In this document: in pieces, positions 34,701 through 43,959 of the stretch
Layout: every line of letters begins with the position of its first letter
Position numbering within the stretch: position 1 is the stretch's first letter
DNA from: Spirosoma aureum
GTDB taxonomy: Bacteria > Bacteroidota > Bacteroidia > Cytophagales > Spirosomataceae
DNA length: 64,000 bases
NCBI RefSeq assembly: GCF_011604685.1
Contig: NZ_CP050063.1
Span: forward strand, 2,750,501 to 2,814,500
Direction: 5' to 3'
Notes under the pieces: generated by a model
The model's database searches: none
Seen by the model: the letters and a program-made list of their open reading frames with translations, nothing else
What the model was told of the DNA's origin: nothing
Program-made: the position numbers and the translations under genes

Positions 34701-35414
34701 TTACTGCAATACTGGCTGCAATACCTTCCAGACCGTTTTGGCCACGATTTTATGACCGGCGGGGGTAGGGTGGATACCATCGGGTTGATTAAGTTTCGGT
34801 ATACCACCAACTCCTTCGAGCAGGAACGGAATCAGAACCAGTTTGTTCTTATCCGCCAGTTCTTTAAATAAACCTCTGAACTCCCGCGTATAATCGGTAC
34901 CCAGATTGGGTGGAATCTGCATACCGGCCAGCACGATAGTCGCCTGTGGACTTTTCAGCCGAACGGTGTCAATAATGGCTTGCAGATTCTGCCGTGTCGA
35001 TTTAAGCGGAATGCCTCTAAGTCCGTCATTGCCACCCAGTTCGAGCACGAACACGGCAACGGGCTGGCGCATAACCCAACTGATGCGACTTTTACCACCT
35101 GCTGTTGTTTCGCCACTGAGTCCAGCATTGACAACCTGGAAGTTAAGCCCGGCGGAGTCTATTTTCTGGCCTACCAATGCCGGAAATGCCTGCGATGGCT
35201 CAACACCGTAGCCTGCGGTCAGGCTGTTTCCATAGAACAGTACGATTGGTTTTTTAGCGGTTGTCGCCGATTTGGTTTCAGCGGATTTCAAGGCACTGGT
35301 GGCTGATGCTGATTCAGTTTTTGAGTCAGATGAGCCGCATCCCCACGCCGTTAAGAGCAGCATCAGGCCGCTTATCACAGAATACGACGTTTGGCGAATG
35401 TGTAAGAACTTCAT
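34701..35414 (-). CDS. tesA: TesA-like SGNH esterase, lipoprotein
   Basis: This 237-residue protein has a lipobox (W-G-C) and an SGNH/GDSL hydrolase domain. Block I reads G-N-S-L-T-A-G-Y-G with the nucleophile Ser, block III G-G-N-D with its Asn, and block V D-G-I-H-P with the Asp-His pair. These are the features of TesA (arylesterase/thioesterase I). It is divergent from an ABC ATPase-permease pair of the ybbA-ybbP type, the same neighbourhood seen for tesA in E. coli. It should act on ester or thioester substrates in the periplasm. Confidence 0.88.
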   Translation of the reverse strand: MKFLHIRQTSYSVISGLMLLLTAWGCGSSDSKTESASATSALKSAETKSATTAKKPIVLFYGNSLTAGYGVEPSQAFPALVGQKIDSAGLNFQVVNAGLSGETTAGGKSRISWVMRQPVAVFVLELGGNDGLRGIPLKSTRQNLQAIIDTVRLKSPQATIVLAGMQIPPNLGTDYTREFRGLFKELADKNKLVLIPFLLEGVGGIPKLNQPDGIHPTPAGHKIVAKTVWKVLQPVLQ

Positions 35415-35629
35415 TGGTTTTATGGTGGTTACGATTTAAACACGGAGCAAATAGAAGATTACAGGCTATAATCCCAAATTTTCTACAGGAGTTTGTTTCA
35501 CTGAACGTGGTACCCCGGTAAAGTCGGTTCATCAACAAACCGGGATACTGCGTTCGGAAACAAACTCCTGATTTATTGCTCGGTGTAAATCTCCGTTATC
35601 TCTGTGTTTAGAACAACCTTTTTGGTTCC

Positions 35630-36319
35630 ATGAGTATTCTACACGTCGAAAATCTTACAAAAACCTATCAAAGTGGCGGCCGGGAACTAACGGTTCTGCA
35701 TGCCGTCAACTTTACGCTCGAACCGGGCGATACGTTTTCCATTGTTGGCCCGTCGGGTAGTGGTAAAACCACCTTGCTTGGGCTTTGTGCGGGATTAGAC
35801 CGTGCGTCGTCGGGGAGTGTCTATCTGAATGATATTCGACTGGATACGCTCTCGGAGGACCAGCGGGCAGCTATTAGGAACCAGTACGTCGGATTTATCT
35901 TCCAGAATTTTCAACTGCTACCGACACTTACAGCCCTTGAAAATGTAATGGTGCCACTGGAACTGAGGGGCGAAAAAGGGGCGCAGAAAACTGCCCAGGC
36001 CCTTCTGGAACGGGTTGGTTTAGGCCAACGTGGGCACCATTACCCCACTCAGCTCTCTGGTGGTGAGCAACAACGGGTTTCGCTGGCCCGTGCTTTTGCC
36101 AATCGGCCTAAACTGCTGTTTGCCGATGAACCGACCGGTAACCTCGACGCTGATACCAGCGCAACGGTTGTCGATCTACTCTTTGAACTGAATCGAGAAG
36201 CAGGCACAACGCTTGTACTGGTTACGCACGATTTGGAGTTAGCGGCTCGTACGCAGCGGGTTATTCGCATAAAAGGAGGCACCGTAGTCTCTGATTCTCT
36301 ACAATTAGTAAATGAGTGA
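35630..36319 (+). CDS. ABC exporter ATPase (YbbA/LolD type)
   Basis: This 229-residue ATPase has Walker A GPSGSGKTT, the signature L-S-G-G-E-Q-Q-R, and Walker B L-L-F-A-D-E-P-T-G-N-L-D. These place it in the MacB/LolD/YbbA group that powers FtsX-type permeases without substrate transport in bulk. It lies 48 bp before its permease gene and is divergent from tesA. Substrate is unknown. Confidence 0.9.
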   Translation: MSILHVENLTKTYQSGGRELTVLHAVNFTLEPGDTFSIVGPSGSGKTTLLGLCAGLDRASSGSVYLNDIRLDTLSEDQRAAIRNQYVGFIFQNFQLLPTLTALENVMVPLELRGEKGAQKTAQALLERVGLGQRGHHYPTQLSGGEQQRVSLARAFANRPKLLFADEPTGNLDADTSATVVDLLFELNREAGTTLVLVTHDLELAARTQRVIRIKGGTVVSDSLQLVNE

Positions 36320-36367
36320 ACAGGTGAATTCTAACGTCTATTTTATTCACTTAGTCACTTTTCAATA

Positions 36368-38932
36368 ATGGACTCACCACGATTTTATTCGACGCTGTAT
36401 CCAAAGCCTGGTTTCTCGTGGCTTTTTCGAATGGCCTGGCGCGATAGTCGCCGGAGTCGGCAGCGGCTCTTGCTGTTTATGTCGGCCATTGTGCTGGGTA
36501 TTGCGGCTTTGGTCGCTATCAATTCCTTTGGCGATAATCTGGCCCGCAGTATCGACGATCAGGCACGTGAACTGCTCGGCGCTGACCTGACACTCTCGTG
36601 GACGCGTCCGCCTTCTGCCAAAACCCTGCAATTGGCTAAAACGATGGGTCGCGACCGGGCCTATGAAGTTTCGTTTGCGTCACTGGTATCGATTCCTAAA
36701 ACGGGCGGTGTTCGACTGGCCCAGATAAAAGGTCTGCAAGGTAATTTTCCGTACTACGGAACCTGGGAAGTGGCACCTGCTTCGGCTATTCAGGCATTCC
36801 GACAGGCGAAAAGCCGGATTGCTCTGGTAGATGATGGCTTACTGGTGCAGCTTGGTGCCCAGCCCGGCGATTCGGTGAAGGTTGGTAAACTATCGTTTCT
36901 GATTGCGGGTCGGGTCACCAAAACACCGGGACAGGCGGCCATTGCCGCTACGGTTGCGCCGACGGTATTTATTCCAAGTCAGTTTCTGGCCAGTACAGGG
37001 TTGCTGGAGCGGGGTAGCCGGGTAGCTTACAAATACTATTACCAGTTTGCGCCCGGCACCGATGTGTCGGCATACATCAAGAAATATGCATCCCAACTGG
37101 ATAAGGAAGGCGTCAACGTCGATACCGTTGCTGATCGTAAACGTCAGACAGGTCGTTCATTCGCCGACTTAACCAAATACATGAGCCTGGTTGCGTTTGT
37201 AGCGTTGTTGCTTGGTTGCGTAGGGGTTGCCAGTGCAGTGCAATTGTATGTGAAGGAAAAGATTACATCGGTAGCAATTCTGCGGACACTCGGGGCCAGC
37301 GGACGGCAGGCCTTACTGATTTATCTGTTTCAGACCGCCCTGATGGGGTTGATTGGAGCAACAGTTGGGGCTCTGGTTGGCTCGGCGGTGCAACTGGTAT
37401 TGCCGCAGGTGTTCGGCAGGTTTTTGCCGGTTGCTGTTGATACCACATTGTCGGCACCGGCCATACTGGGTGGCATCGGTACAGGGTTACTTATTTCCGT
37501 ATTGTTTGCTCTTCTACCCTTGCTGGCGATTCGGAATGTGTCGCCCCTGCGAACGCTCCGAACATCTTATGAAGATGATTTGAGTGGCCGTGATCCGTGG
37601 CGGTGGCTGGTATACCTGCTTGTTATCGGGTTCATCGTTGGATTCGCCTATTTGCAAACCAAAAACCTAATGCTGGCTATTGGTTTCACTGGAGGACTAA
37701 CCGTGGCATTTGGCATCCTGACTGTGCTTGGTTTGGGATTGATCTGGCTCGTTCGGAAGTTTTTTCCAACTTCGTGGAGTTATGTCTGGCGGCAGAGTCT
37801 GGCCAATTTATACCGACCCAATAACCAGACGTTAATTCTGGTGACGGCTATTGGTTTGGGTGCTTTCCTGATCGCAACGCTTTACCTGACACAGGGGCTA
37901 CTACTCGGCCGGGTCGAACTGTCGGGTAGCGGCAATCAACCGAACATGGTTCTGTTCGATATTCAGAAAGAGCAGGTCGCGGGCGTGCGCGCGTTGGTTA
38001 ACCAGCAGAAATTGCCGGTTTTGCAGGATGTACCCGTCGTGACTATGCGCCTAACGGATGTTAATGGAAAAACACCTGAATCCGCTAAAAAAGACACTAC
38101 GCTAAAAACACCCAACTGGGCATTCACCCGTGAATATCGGGTTACGTATCGCGATTCAATAATTTCATCGGAGAAACAGGTTGCGGGTAAAGCACCTTAT
38201 CAGGCCGATGGGAACATTTATGTTTCTATTGAGAAAGATTTTCTGGATCGGTTGCATGTGAAGCTCGGCGATACGCTCAATTTCAACGTGCAGGGGATGC
38301 TGATACCGGCCATTGTTGGCGGAACGAGGGAGGTAGAATGGAACCGGGTACAGACTAACTTTCTGGTTGTATTTCCTTCGGGCGTGCTCGAACAGGCTCC
38401 TCAGTTTCACGTCCTGATGACACGTGTGCCCGACAGCCGGACCTCGGCTATCTTACAACGCGGTCTGGTCAGTCAGTTTCCGAACGTTTCGGCTATTGAT
38501 CTTGGTCTAATCTTAAAAACGGTAGACGAAATTCTGGATCAGATTTCATTCGTCATTCAGTTTATGGCCCTCTTTAGTATTTTGACTGGTTTGCTGGTAC
38601 TGGGTAGTTCGGTGGTTATCAGCAAATACCAGCGATTGCGTGAAAGCGTCCTGCTTCGAACGCTGGGGGCCAGCCGTAATCAGATTCTGCGCATTACCGC
38701 GCTTGAATATGGTTTGCTTGGACTGCTGGCTGCGTTGTCGGGCATTCTTTTGTCGGTACTCGGCACCTGGGCGTTGGCTCAATTTGTATTCGAGGTGCCG
38801 TATCGACCCGATGCTGTACCGTTGATCATCGTCGCTTCTATCGTAACGATTCTGACCGTATTGATCGGTCTTTTCAACAGTCGCGAGGTATTGGTTCGCC
38901 CACCATTAGATGTTTTGCGTTCGGAAGTGTGA
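36368..38932 (+). CDS. FtsX-type ABC permease (YbbP type)
   Basis: This 854-residue membrane protein has an N-terminal hydrophobic segment and further clusters of segments near residues 275-390, 420-490 and 725-850. Each FtsX half has the usual L-R-T-L-G-A-S-x-R/N-Q motif. A large periplasmic domain lies between residues 50 and 270 and another at 500-700. This is the YbbP layout (two FtsX modules). Together with the ATPase and tesA it probably forms a lipid- or lipoprotein-handling system. Confidence 0.85.
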   Translation: MDSPRFYSTLYPKPGFSWLFRMAWRDSRRSRQRLLLFMSAIVLGIAALVAINSFGDNLARSIDDQARELLGADLTLSWTRPPSAKTLQLAKTMGRDRAYEVSFASLVSIPKTGGVRLAQIKGLQGNFPYYGTWEVAPASAIQAFRQAKSRIALVDDGLLVQLGAQPGDSVKVGKLSFLIAGRVTKTPGQAAIAATVAPTVFIPSQFLASTGLLERGSRVAYKYYYQFAPGTDVSAYIKKYASQLDKEGVNVDTVADRKRQTGRSFADLTKYMSLVAFVALLLGCVGVASAVQLYVKEKITSVAILRTLGASGRQALLIYLFQTALMGLIGATVGALVGSAVQLVLPQVFGRFLPVAVDTTLSAPAILGGIGTGLLISVLFALLPLLAIRNVSPLRTLRTSYEDDLSGRDPWRWLVYLLVIGFIVGFAYLQTKNLMLAIGFTGGLTVAFGILTVLGLGLIWLVRKFFPTSWSYVWRQSLANLYRPNNQTLILVTAIGLGAFLIATLYLTQGLLLGRVELSGSGNQPNMVLFDIQKEQVAGVRALVNQQKLPVLQDVPVVTMRLTDVNGKTPESAKKDTTLKTPNWAFTREYRVTYRDSIISSEKQVAGKAPYQADGNIYVSIEKDFLDRLHVKLGDTLNFNVQGMLIPAIVGGTREVEWNRVQTNFLVVFPSGVLEQAPQFHVLMTRVPDSRTSAILQRGLVSQFPNVSAIDLGLILKTVDEILDQISFVIQFMALFSILTGLLVLGSSVVISKYQRLRESVLLRTLGASRNQILRITALEYGLLGLLAALSGILLSVLGTWALAQFVFEVPYRPDAVPLIIVASIVTILTVLIGLFNSREVLVRPPLDVLRSEV

Positions 38933-38953
38933 GTTATGCTTCTGACAGGAAAA

Positions 38954-39007
38954 AGTTCGCCCTGATGGTTGGAAGACTAATCTTGTTCTCAGCCATCAGG
39001 GCGAACT
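38954..39007. terminator. Bidirectional terminator-like hairpin
   Basis: A perfect 15-bp inverted repeat (38954-38968 and 38993-39007, arm AGTTCGCCCTGATGG) lies between the convergent permease and SDR genes and could end both transcripts. Confidence 0.65.
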
Positions 39008-39017
39008 ATTGACTAAA

Positions 39018-39770
39018 CTACTGCGCCAGATATCCGCCATCGATCGGATAATACGACCCGGTTACGAATGACGCTTTCTCGGAAGATAACCACACAACCA
39101 GTTCAGCTACTTCCTCGGCCTTCCCCAACCGGCCTATGGGATGTAGACCGATCAACTGCTGACGAGCCTCGTCAGGTAAGACAGACAGAAGGGGCGTGTC
39201 GATATAAGCGGGTCCGACCGCATTGACGCGAATACCTTTCTGAGCATATTCGAGAGCTGCTGTTTTGGTCAGACCTACTACGGCATGTTTGGCAGCTACA
39301 TAACCCGGTGAGTTCGGTGTACCAACCTGACCCAGAATAGAGGCCATATTCACAATGCTGCCGTGCCCCTGTTTAAGCATCTGGGCCAGTTCATATTTAA
39401 GACAGAAAAAAACGCTATTGAGGTTAATGTTGATGATCTTCTGCCATCCTTCCAGGCTGTAGTCTGCGGTCATGTTCAGTTCGCCACCAATACCTGCATT
39501 GTTGCAGGCAATGTCCAGTTTTCCATACCGATTGACCACTTCTGTAACAAGACGCTGGCATTCGGCCGGGTCGCCGACATCGGCTAACAGAAAATGGCTT
39601 TGTACATCCATTCCCTTAATTTGCTCCACCACAACCTGCCCTTTTTCAGCGTCGAGATCGGAGACAAGGACATTTGCACCGTGTTGTGCATAGAGAAGAG
39701 CAATGGCCTTACCGATCCCTGATGCGGCTCCGGTAACGAGAGCCGTTTTACCCGCTAATGAGTGTTCCAT
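39018..39770 (-). CDS. Short-chain dehydrogenase/reductase (SDR)
   Basis: The start at 39770 gives a 250-residue protein with the classical SDR features: T-G-A-A-S-G-I-G for NAD(P) binding, N-N-A-G, an active-site serine in N-M-A-S, and Y-V-A-A-K. The D in V-S-D-L-D after the second strand suggests NAD(H) preference. An upstream in-frame ATG at 39800 adds ten residues that do not fit the family. Substrate is not evident. The neighbours are a permease and a metallohydrolase on the opposite strand. Confidence 0.88.
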   Translation of the reverse strand: MEHSLAGKTALVTGAASGIGKAIALLYAQHGANVLVSDLDAEKGQVVVEQIKGMDVQSHFLLADVGDPAECQRLVTEVVNRYGKLDIACNNAGIGGELNMTADYSLEGWQKIININLNSVFFCLKYELAQMLKQGHGSIVNMASILGQVGTPNSPGYVAAKHAVVGLTKTAALEYAQKGIRVNAVGPAYIDTPLLSVLPDEARQQLIGLHPIGRLGKAEEVAELVVWLSSEKASFVTGSYYPIDGGYLAQ

Positions 39771-39884
39771 AATTGTTACATATTTGTAAAAAGAACCCAT
39801 CTGCCCGGAAATAGTTATGTTTGGCAGGACAAGTGAGCGAGAGATGGCTTTCCAATTCGATAGACAACCAGAAAATTAATTACG

Positions 39885-41537
39885 GTGATCATACCAATGG
39901 TGCATTTGGACAGACATGCGTTCTTCGGGCTGTTTTTTACCGCTCTGGTATGGGCTATGCCGATGCCGGGATCTGGCCAGATGACGGGGCAATTGATCGT
40001 CACGGTTCAGGATGGCACTACGTCCAAACTTACGCCTGTTCGGGTCCGAATTACACACAATGGGCGGCCAATAGCTCAGTTGCCTACCCAGGCCGTTGCT
40101 GTGATGTATGGTCTTTGGGATCATGAAGATGGGTATGCTTTTCAGCCCGACAGCTCGTTTTACATCGCTGGACAATGTCGGTTATCGCTTCGGCCCGGTA
40201 CCTATCAATTATCGCTTTCCAAAGGAAATGAGTATGTAAAACAGCAGCATACCATCGTGGTTGCGGCTGGCAAGAAGCTGCAAAAGACGTATCGACTATC
40301 TCGCTGGATAAACATGGTCGATAAAGGCTGGTATTCGACTGATGGTCACATTCATATTCGACGCTCTCCGCGCGAAAATCCACTGATCATGACCTGGTTG
40401 CAGGCTGAAGATGTTCATTTTGGGGCACTTTTGCGCATGGGTGATTTCTGGGAAACATACTATCCGCAGTACGCCTATGGGGAGAAAGGTGTATATCAGC
40501 AGGATGATTACCTGCTTACAACTGGCCAGGAAGATCCCCGAACGCCGGAATTGGGTCACGCTTTTGCCATCGGAGCCGCCAACCGGGTTCGTCGGCGCGA
40601 TAGATACTATTATTTCGATGAGATTTTTGATGAAGTGCATCGTCTGGGGGGCATAACTGGCTACGCTCATCAGGGTGAAACCTTCCATGGTTATCGGGGA
40701 CTGATGCTGGATGGTCTGCGGGGGAAAGTAAACGCGTTAGAATTGCTTCAGTTCTGTGTCGATGAACACCCGTTGCATACAGATCATTATTATCACCTGC
40801 TCGATCTGGGTATACCGCTTACCGCAACGGCGGGATCTGATTTTCCCTGGTGCGGTCAGGATCACGGGCATGGGCCTCCTGAGCATTCATCCCGCATCGG
40901 CAATGCCCGGTTTTATGTTTATCTCGGCAAAACGGCTACCCCTAAACCCCTTACACTCATCGCCTGGAAAACGGCTATTGAGCGTGGTCATACGTTTGTT
41001 TCCAGTGGTCCGATTCTGGATTTACAGGTGAACAATGGTGATAATGTCCGGCAATCAGCGATACCGGGCGATTACCTGAACATTAAACGGGGGAGCCAGC
41101 TTTCGGTAACTGTACATGCCTATGGACACCTGGGGCAAACACCCCTCGACACGCTGGAACTCGTTAGCCATGGGCGGGTAATTGGCCGTGTTACGGCTCA
41201 GCAATCGGGGCAGTCGTCGGCGCATTTATCGCTTAGCGTAACGTTACCGAACATTGAGCAGGGACGGTGGATAGCTGCCCGATGCTCAGCCGGACCTGGC
41301 CAGGCCGCTCACACAACACCCGTGTATGTCACTGTTGAAGGGGGTAGTTTCCATAATCCTGAAACGGCCAGTCATTATCTGGATCTTAGCGAACACTATT
41401 TGCAGGAGATCGAGCAGACAATTGCAGGGGAGCAACCCAAACTTGATGAGCAGGCCTGGCGTTATCAGGATGGTTTAAGAAGCCGGATCGCCGAAACGCG
41501 ACAACGAATTGCTGAATTGCGAAAGCAGCTTCGCTGA
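39885..41537 (+). CDS. CehA/McbA-type metallohydrolase, secreted
   Basis: This 550-residue protein has a signal-peptide-like start, an N-terminal beta domain (about residues 35-145) and a PHP-type metal domain (about 150-370). Metal-ligand candidates include D-G-H-I-H, H-x-G-E near 255, and a downstream H-T-D-H and S-D-F segment. The C-terminus ends in a charged helical region (about 495-550). PHP-family CehA proteins hydrolyse carbamate or phosphoester bonds, but the substrate here is unknown. The start at 39885 precedes the hydrophobic segment. Confidence 0.75.
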   Translation: MIIPMVHLDRHAFFGLFFTALVWAMPMPGSGQMTGQLIVTVQDGTTSKLTPVRVRITHNGRPIAQLPTQAVAVMYGLWDHEDGYAFQPDSSFYIAGQCRLSLRPGTYQLSLSKGNEYVKQQHTIVVAAGKKLQKTYRLSRWINMVDKGWYSTDGHIHIRRSPRENPLIMTWLQAEDVHFGALLRMGDFWETYYPQYAYGEKGVYQQDDYLLTTGQEDPRTPELGHAFAIGAANRVRRRDRYYYFDEIFDEVHRLGGITGYAHQGETFHGYRGLMLDGLRGKVNALELLQFCVDEHPLHTDHYYHLLDLGIPLTATAGSDFPWCGQDHGHGPPEHSSRIGNARFYVYLGKTATPKPLTLIAWKTAIERGHTFVSSGPILDLQVNNGDNVRQSAIPGDYLNIKRGSQLSVTVHAYGHLGQTPLDTLELVSHGRVIGRVTAQQSGQSSAHLSLSVTLPNIEQGRWIAARCSAGPGQAAHTTPVYVTVEGGSFHNPETASHYLDLSEHYLQEIEQTIAGEQPKLDEQAWRYQDGLRSRIAETRQRIAELRKQLR

Positions 41538-41679
41538 GTGTGTTTGTCCGTGATTTTTCGCTGTCGAGTACGGGTAATTACGCATTTTGCAAAAGCCGTG
41601 AATTCGCGCTAAAAGAAAGCAGAGCTGGTTCGGAACTTTGTGACATCAAACGCATTCCGAAACGGCATCCTCTTTTATC

Positions 41680-42366
41680 ATGGAAAAAGCATTCTGGTTC
41701 AACTCCTGGGAATTGGAGGGACATTATACCAGCTTTCATCGTAAAGACATTCACCCCTACGCCATTAAATACCTGCCTCCTTTCGCTCTGGAGGGACAAA
41801 CCGTATTTGTACCACTCTGTGGTAAATCGCTGGATCTGCTGTACTTCAGCCGGTTTGCGACGCGGGTCATTGGGGTAGAAATTGTTGAGAAAGCAATCCA
41901 CCAGTTTTTTGAGGACAACCAGTTGGCCTATCGGCAGATCGGAAGCCGTTTCGTGTCGGGCAATATCACGATTCTCTGCCGTGACTTTTTCTCGCTGAAA
42001 CGCGAAGATATTGGGCCATTCGATATTGTGTATGACCGGGCTGCGCTGGTCGCGTTACCACGCCCGCTGCGGATGCGTTACCTGCAAACGCTCGAATGGC
42101 TGGCACCAGTCGGCACGCTGAGTTTCCTCAATACGCTCGAATATGCACCTGCGCTGGCAACCCCACCGTTCAGTATTTTGCCGGATGAGGTAGCCAGTTA
42201 TTTCCCAAACTACGCCATTGATCACGTGGAAAGTCAGGAGGTTCCTACTCACGGGATGGTGCGTAAATACAACCTGTCGTACCTGAAAGAGCATGGCTTC
42301 ATGATGCGTAAACTATATGATTCGCCCGTGTTGATCGATATTGAAGATTTGATGGAAACTGCATAG
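41680..42366 (+). CDS. TPMT-family thiol/chalcogen methyltransferase
   Basis: This 228-residue protein has the thiopurine S-methyltransferase pattern: an N-terminal F-W-x-x-W segment, V-P-L-C-G-K-S-L-D for SAM binding, V-I-G-V-E and a Y-D-R-A-A-L-V-A-L-P motif. Such bacterial enzymes methylate thiols, selenite or tellurite. The start at 41680 gives the conserved N-terminus. A terminator hairpin follows 20 bp after the stop. Confidence 0.85.
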   Translation: MEKAFWFNSWELEGHYTSFHRKDIHPYAIKYLPPFALEGQTVFVPLCGKSLDLLYFSRFATRVIGVEIVEKAIHQFFEDNQLAYRQIGSRFVSGNITILCRDFFSLKREDIGPFDIVYDRAALVALPRPLRMRYLQTLEWLAPVGTLSFLNTLEYAPALATPPFSILPDEVASYFPNYAIDHVESQEVPTHGMVRKYNLSYLKEHGFMMRKLYDSPVLIDIEDLMETA

Positions 42367-42386
42367 GCTATACCTATCGATAAATG

Positions 42387-42430
42387 AAGCTCCCGCTATA
42401 GTTCTGTTCCGGAGACTGTGGCGGGAGCTT
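42387..42430. terminator. Terminator-like hairpin after the TPMT gene
   Basis: A perfect 10-bp inverted repeat (42387-42396 and 42421-42430, arm AAGCTCCCGC) with a 24-bp loop follows the methyltransferase stop. The T-run after the right arm is weak. Confidence 0.5.
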
Positions 42431-42611
42431 CGTTTATGAAAAAGGATACTCATCAGGGTCATTGGCCAGTTGTTGAATTACTTTAACGTCATATAACAAC
42501 AGCTCTTCGTTTGTTGGCGGCTTTGCCGTTGTTATAGCCAACAGTAAGCCAATAAGGGTTAATGAAGGAGTGGCTTGATTTATTTTTCATGGGATAAATG
42601 AATGATCCCAG

Positions 42612-42685
42612 GACTTTCGTTTAAAAGCGTGCCACGGTTACTAATGATACGCAAACAAACCGTGGCACGCTTTTAAGCGAAAGTC
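42612..42685. repeat. Long palindromic repeat, copy A
   Basis: A 74-bp imperfect palindrome has outer arms GACTTTCG/CGAAAGTC and inner arms GCGTGCCACGGTT/AACCGTGGCACGC. A sister copy lies at 56251-56326. The loop of copy A (ACTAATGATACGCAAACA) matches the reverse complement of the copy B loop (ATTACTGATGCGCAAATA). Variable stem bases (TTTAAAA here, CTCAGAT there) are largely matched by changes on the opposite arm. It lies 19 bp past the stop of the cysteine-synthase-family gene. Confidence 0.8.
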
Positions 42686-42704
42686 TTATCAAATAAGGAG
42701 ATTC

Positions 42705-43643
42705 TTAATTTGTATATAAACTGCCAGATAAATATTTCATACCCGAATCGCAGGCAACTGTAACGACCGTATGCCCTGGCCCCAGCTCCTGAGCTAACTG
42801 GAGGGCCGCCGTAACATTTAAGCCACTTGATATTCCCGCAAAGATTCCTTCCGTTTTGGCCAGCATTCGGGCCATTTGCCGCGCTTCAGTTTCATCTACC
42901 GTTCTAACTTCATCGTAAAAATCGTTCGAAAGCAGGGGAGGAACCATACCAATGCCAATACCCTCTACGGTATGTGTGCCGCGAGTACCTGTCGATAGCA
43001 ATGGGGCAGAAGCGGGTTCCAGCGCAATAATTCGGGTGGTCTGGTGCGCTTCACGAAAAGCTCGGGAAACGCCCATCAACATACCCGCTGTGCCGACGCC
43101 ACCACAAAAGGCATCCACAGGTCTGTCAAGTTGCTGAAGAATCTCCTGACCAATGCGGGAATACCCTTTCATTGAATTTGGATTATTGATCTGATCCGTG
43201 AAATAGGTTCCGATAGTTTCCGATAACTGCCGGGCTTTTTCGCGCATGGATGGGATCAGATCGGGTGTGATCTTGCCGCCTTCGCTCGCTATAATAACCA
43301 GATCAGCACCAAACGCCCGCATGGTTTGCAGTTTCTCCTTCGCGAATGCATCCGATGTTACAACCTGAAAAGGGTAGCCTTTTACAGCGCAGACGAACGC
43401 GAGCGACGTGCCTGTACTACCCCCTGTACATTCGACAACGGTCATACCTGGTTTTAAAGCGCCACTCCGTTCGGCCTCTTCAATCATGGCCAGCGCCATT
43501 CGGTCTTTGTAAGATCCGGTTGGGTTATAGTATTCCAGTTTGACAAAAACTTCGGCGCTGTTTGGCGGAACAATCTGATTTAGCCGAACCAGTGGTGTAT
43601 TGCCGATTGCGTGAAGTGTTGTCGATGCGTAGTTGTCTGGCAT
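42705..43643 (-). CDS. Cysteine synthase family PLP enzyme
   Basis: This 312-residue protein has the fold-type II PLP pattern with Lys46 in P-T-G-S-Y-K-D-R, a G-N-T-P-L-V-R start, a phosphate-binding T-G-G-S-T-G-T-S loop (the more usual CysK form is T-S-G-N-T-G) and G-G-V-G-T-A-G. It could be a cysteine synthase or a closely related beta-replacing enzyme. The altered loop makes a plain CysK call less certain. A long palindromic repeat lies 19 bp past the stop. Confidence 0.78.
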   Translation of the reverse strand: MPDNYASTTLHAIGNTPLVRLNQIVPPNSAEVFVKLEYYNPTGSYKDRMALAMIEEAERSGALKPGMTVVECTGGSTGTSLAFVCAVKGYPFQVVTSDAFAKEKLQTMRAFGADLVIIASEGGKITPDLIPSMREKARQLSETIGTYFTDQINNPNSMKGYSRIGQEILQQLDRPVDAFCGGVGTAGMLMGVSRAFREAHQTTRIIALEPASAPLLSTGTRGTHTVEGIGIGMVPPLLSNDFYDEVRTVDETEARQMARMLAKTEGIFAGISSGLNVTAALQLAQELGPGHTVVTVACDSGMKYLSGSLYTN

Positions 43644-43959
43644 AAAAATAAGGGCGAAGAATGTTGCTGGAGGCCACCGAGTGATGGCTAATAGAGAATT
43701 GATACCTACTGGTCAAATTTAAGTCTATCGCCCTGATTTTCTTGCAACTAATTAGTAAGCGTGCTGGTCAGAGATTGCCAGATCGGGTTGTCTGGCCAAA
43801 AAGCCATCAAACCAGAAGTTGTTTGATAACGCAAACTGATAAGGCCAATTGTCGTTTCGTACAGCAGCATCAAAACTTTTTTTCTAAAATCCATTCACGT
43901 CCGTTACTGACTGCCTATCAACGGGTAGTGAAGTTCACGTTTATCCCTAAATCTGTTTT
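43644..43959. other. Intergenic region, divergent
   Basis: This 316-bp gap separates the minus-strand PLP enzyme from the plus-strand secreted protein, so it should hold two promoters. I see no convincing gene, repeat or strong promoter box. Confidence 0.3.
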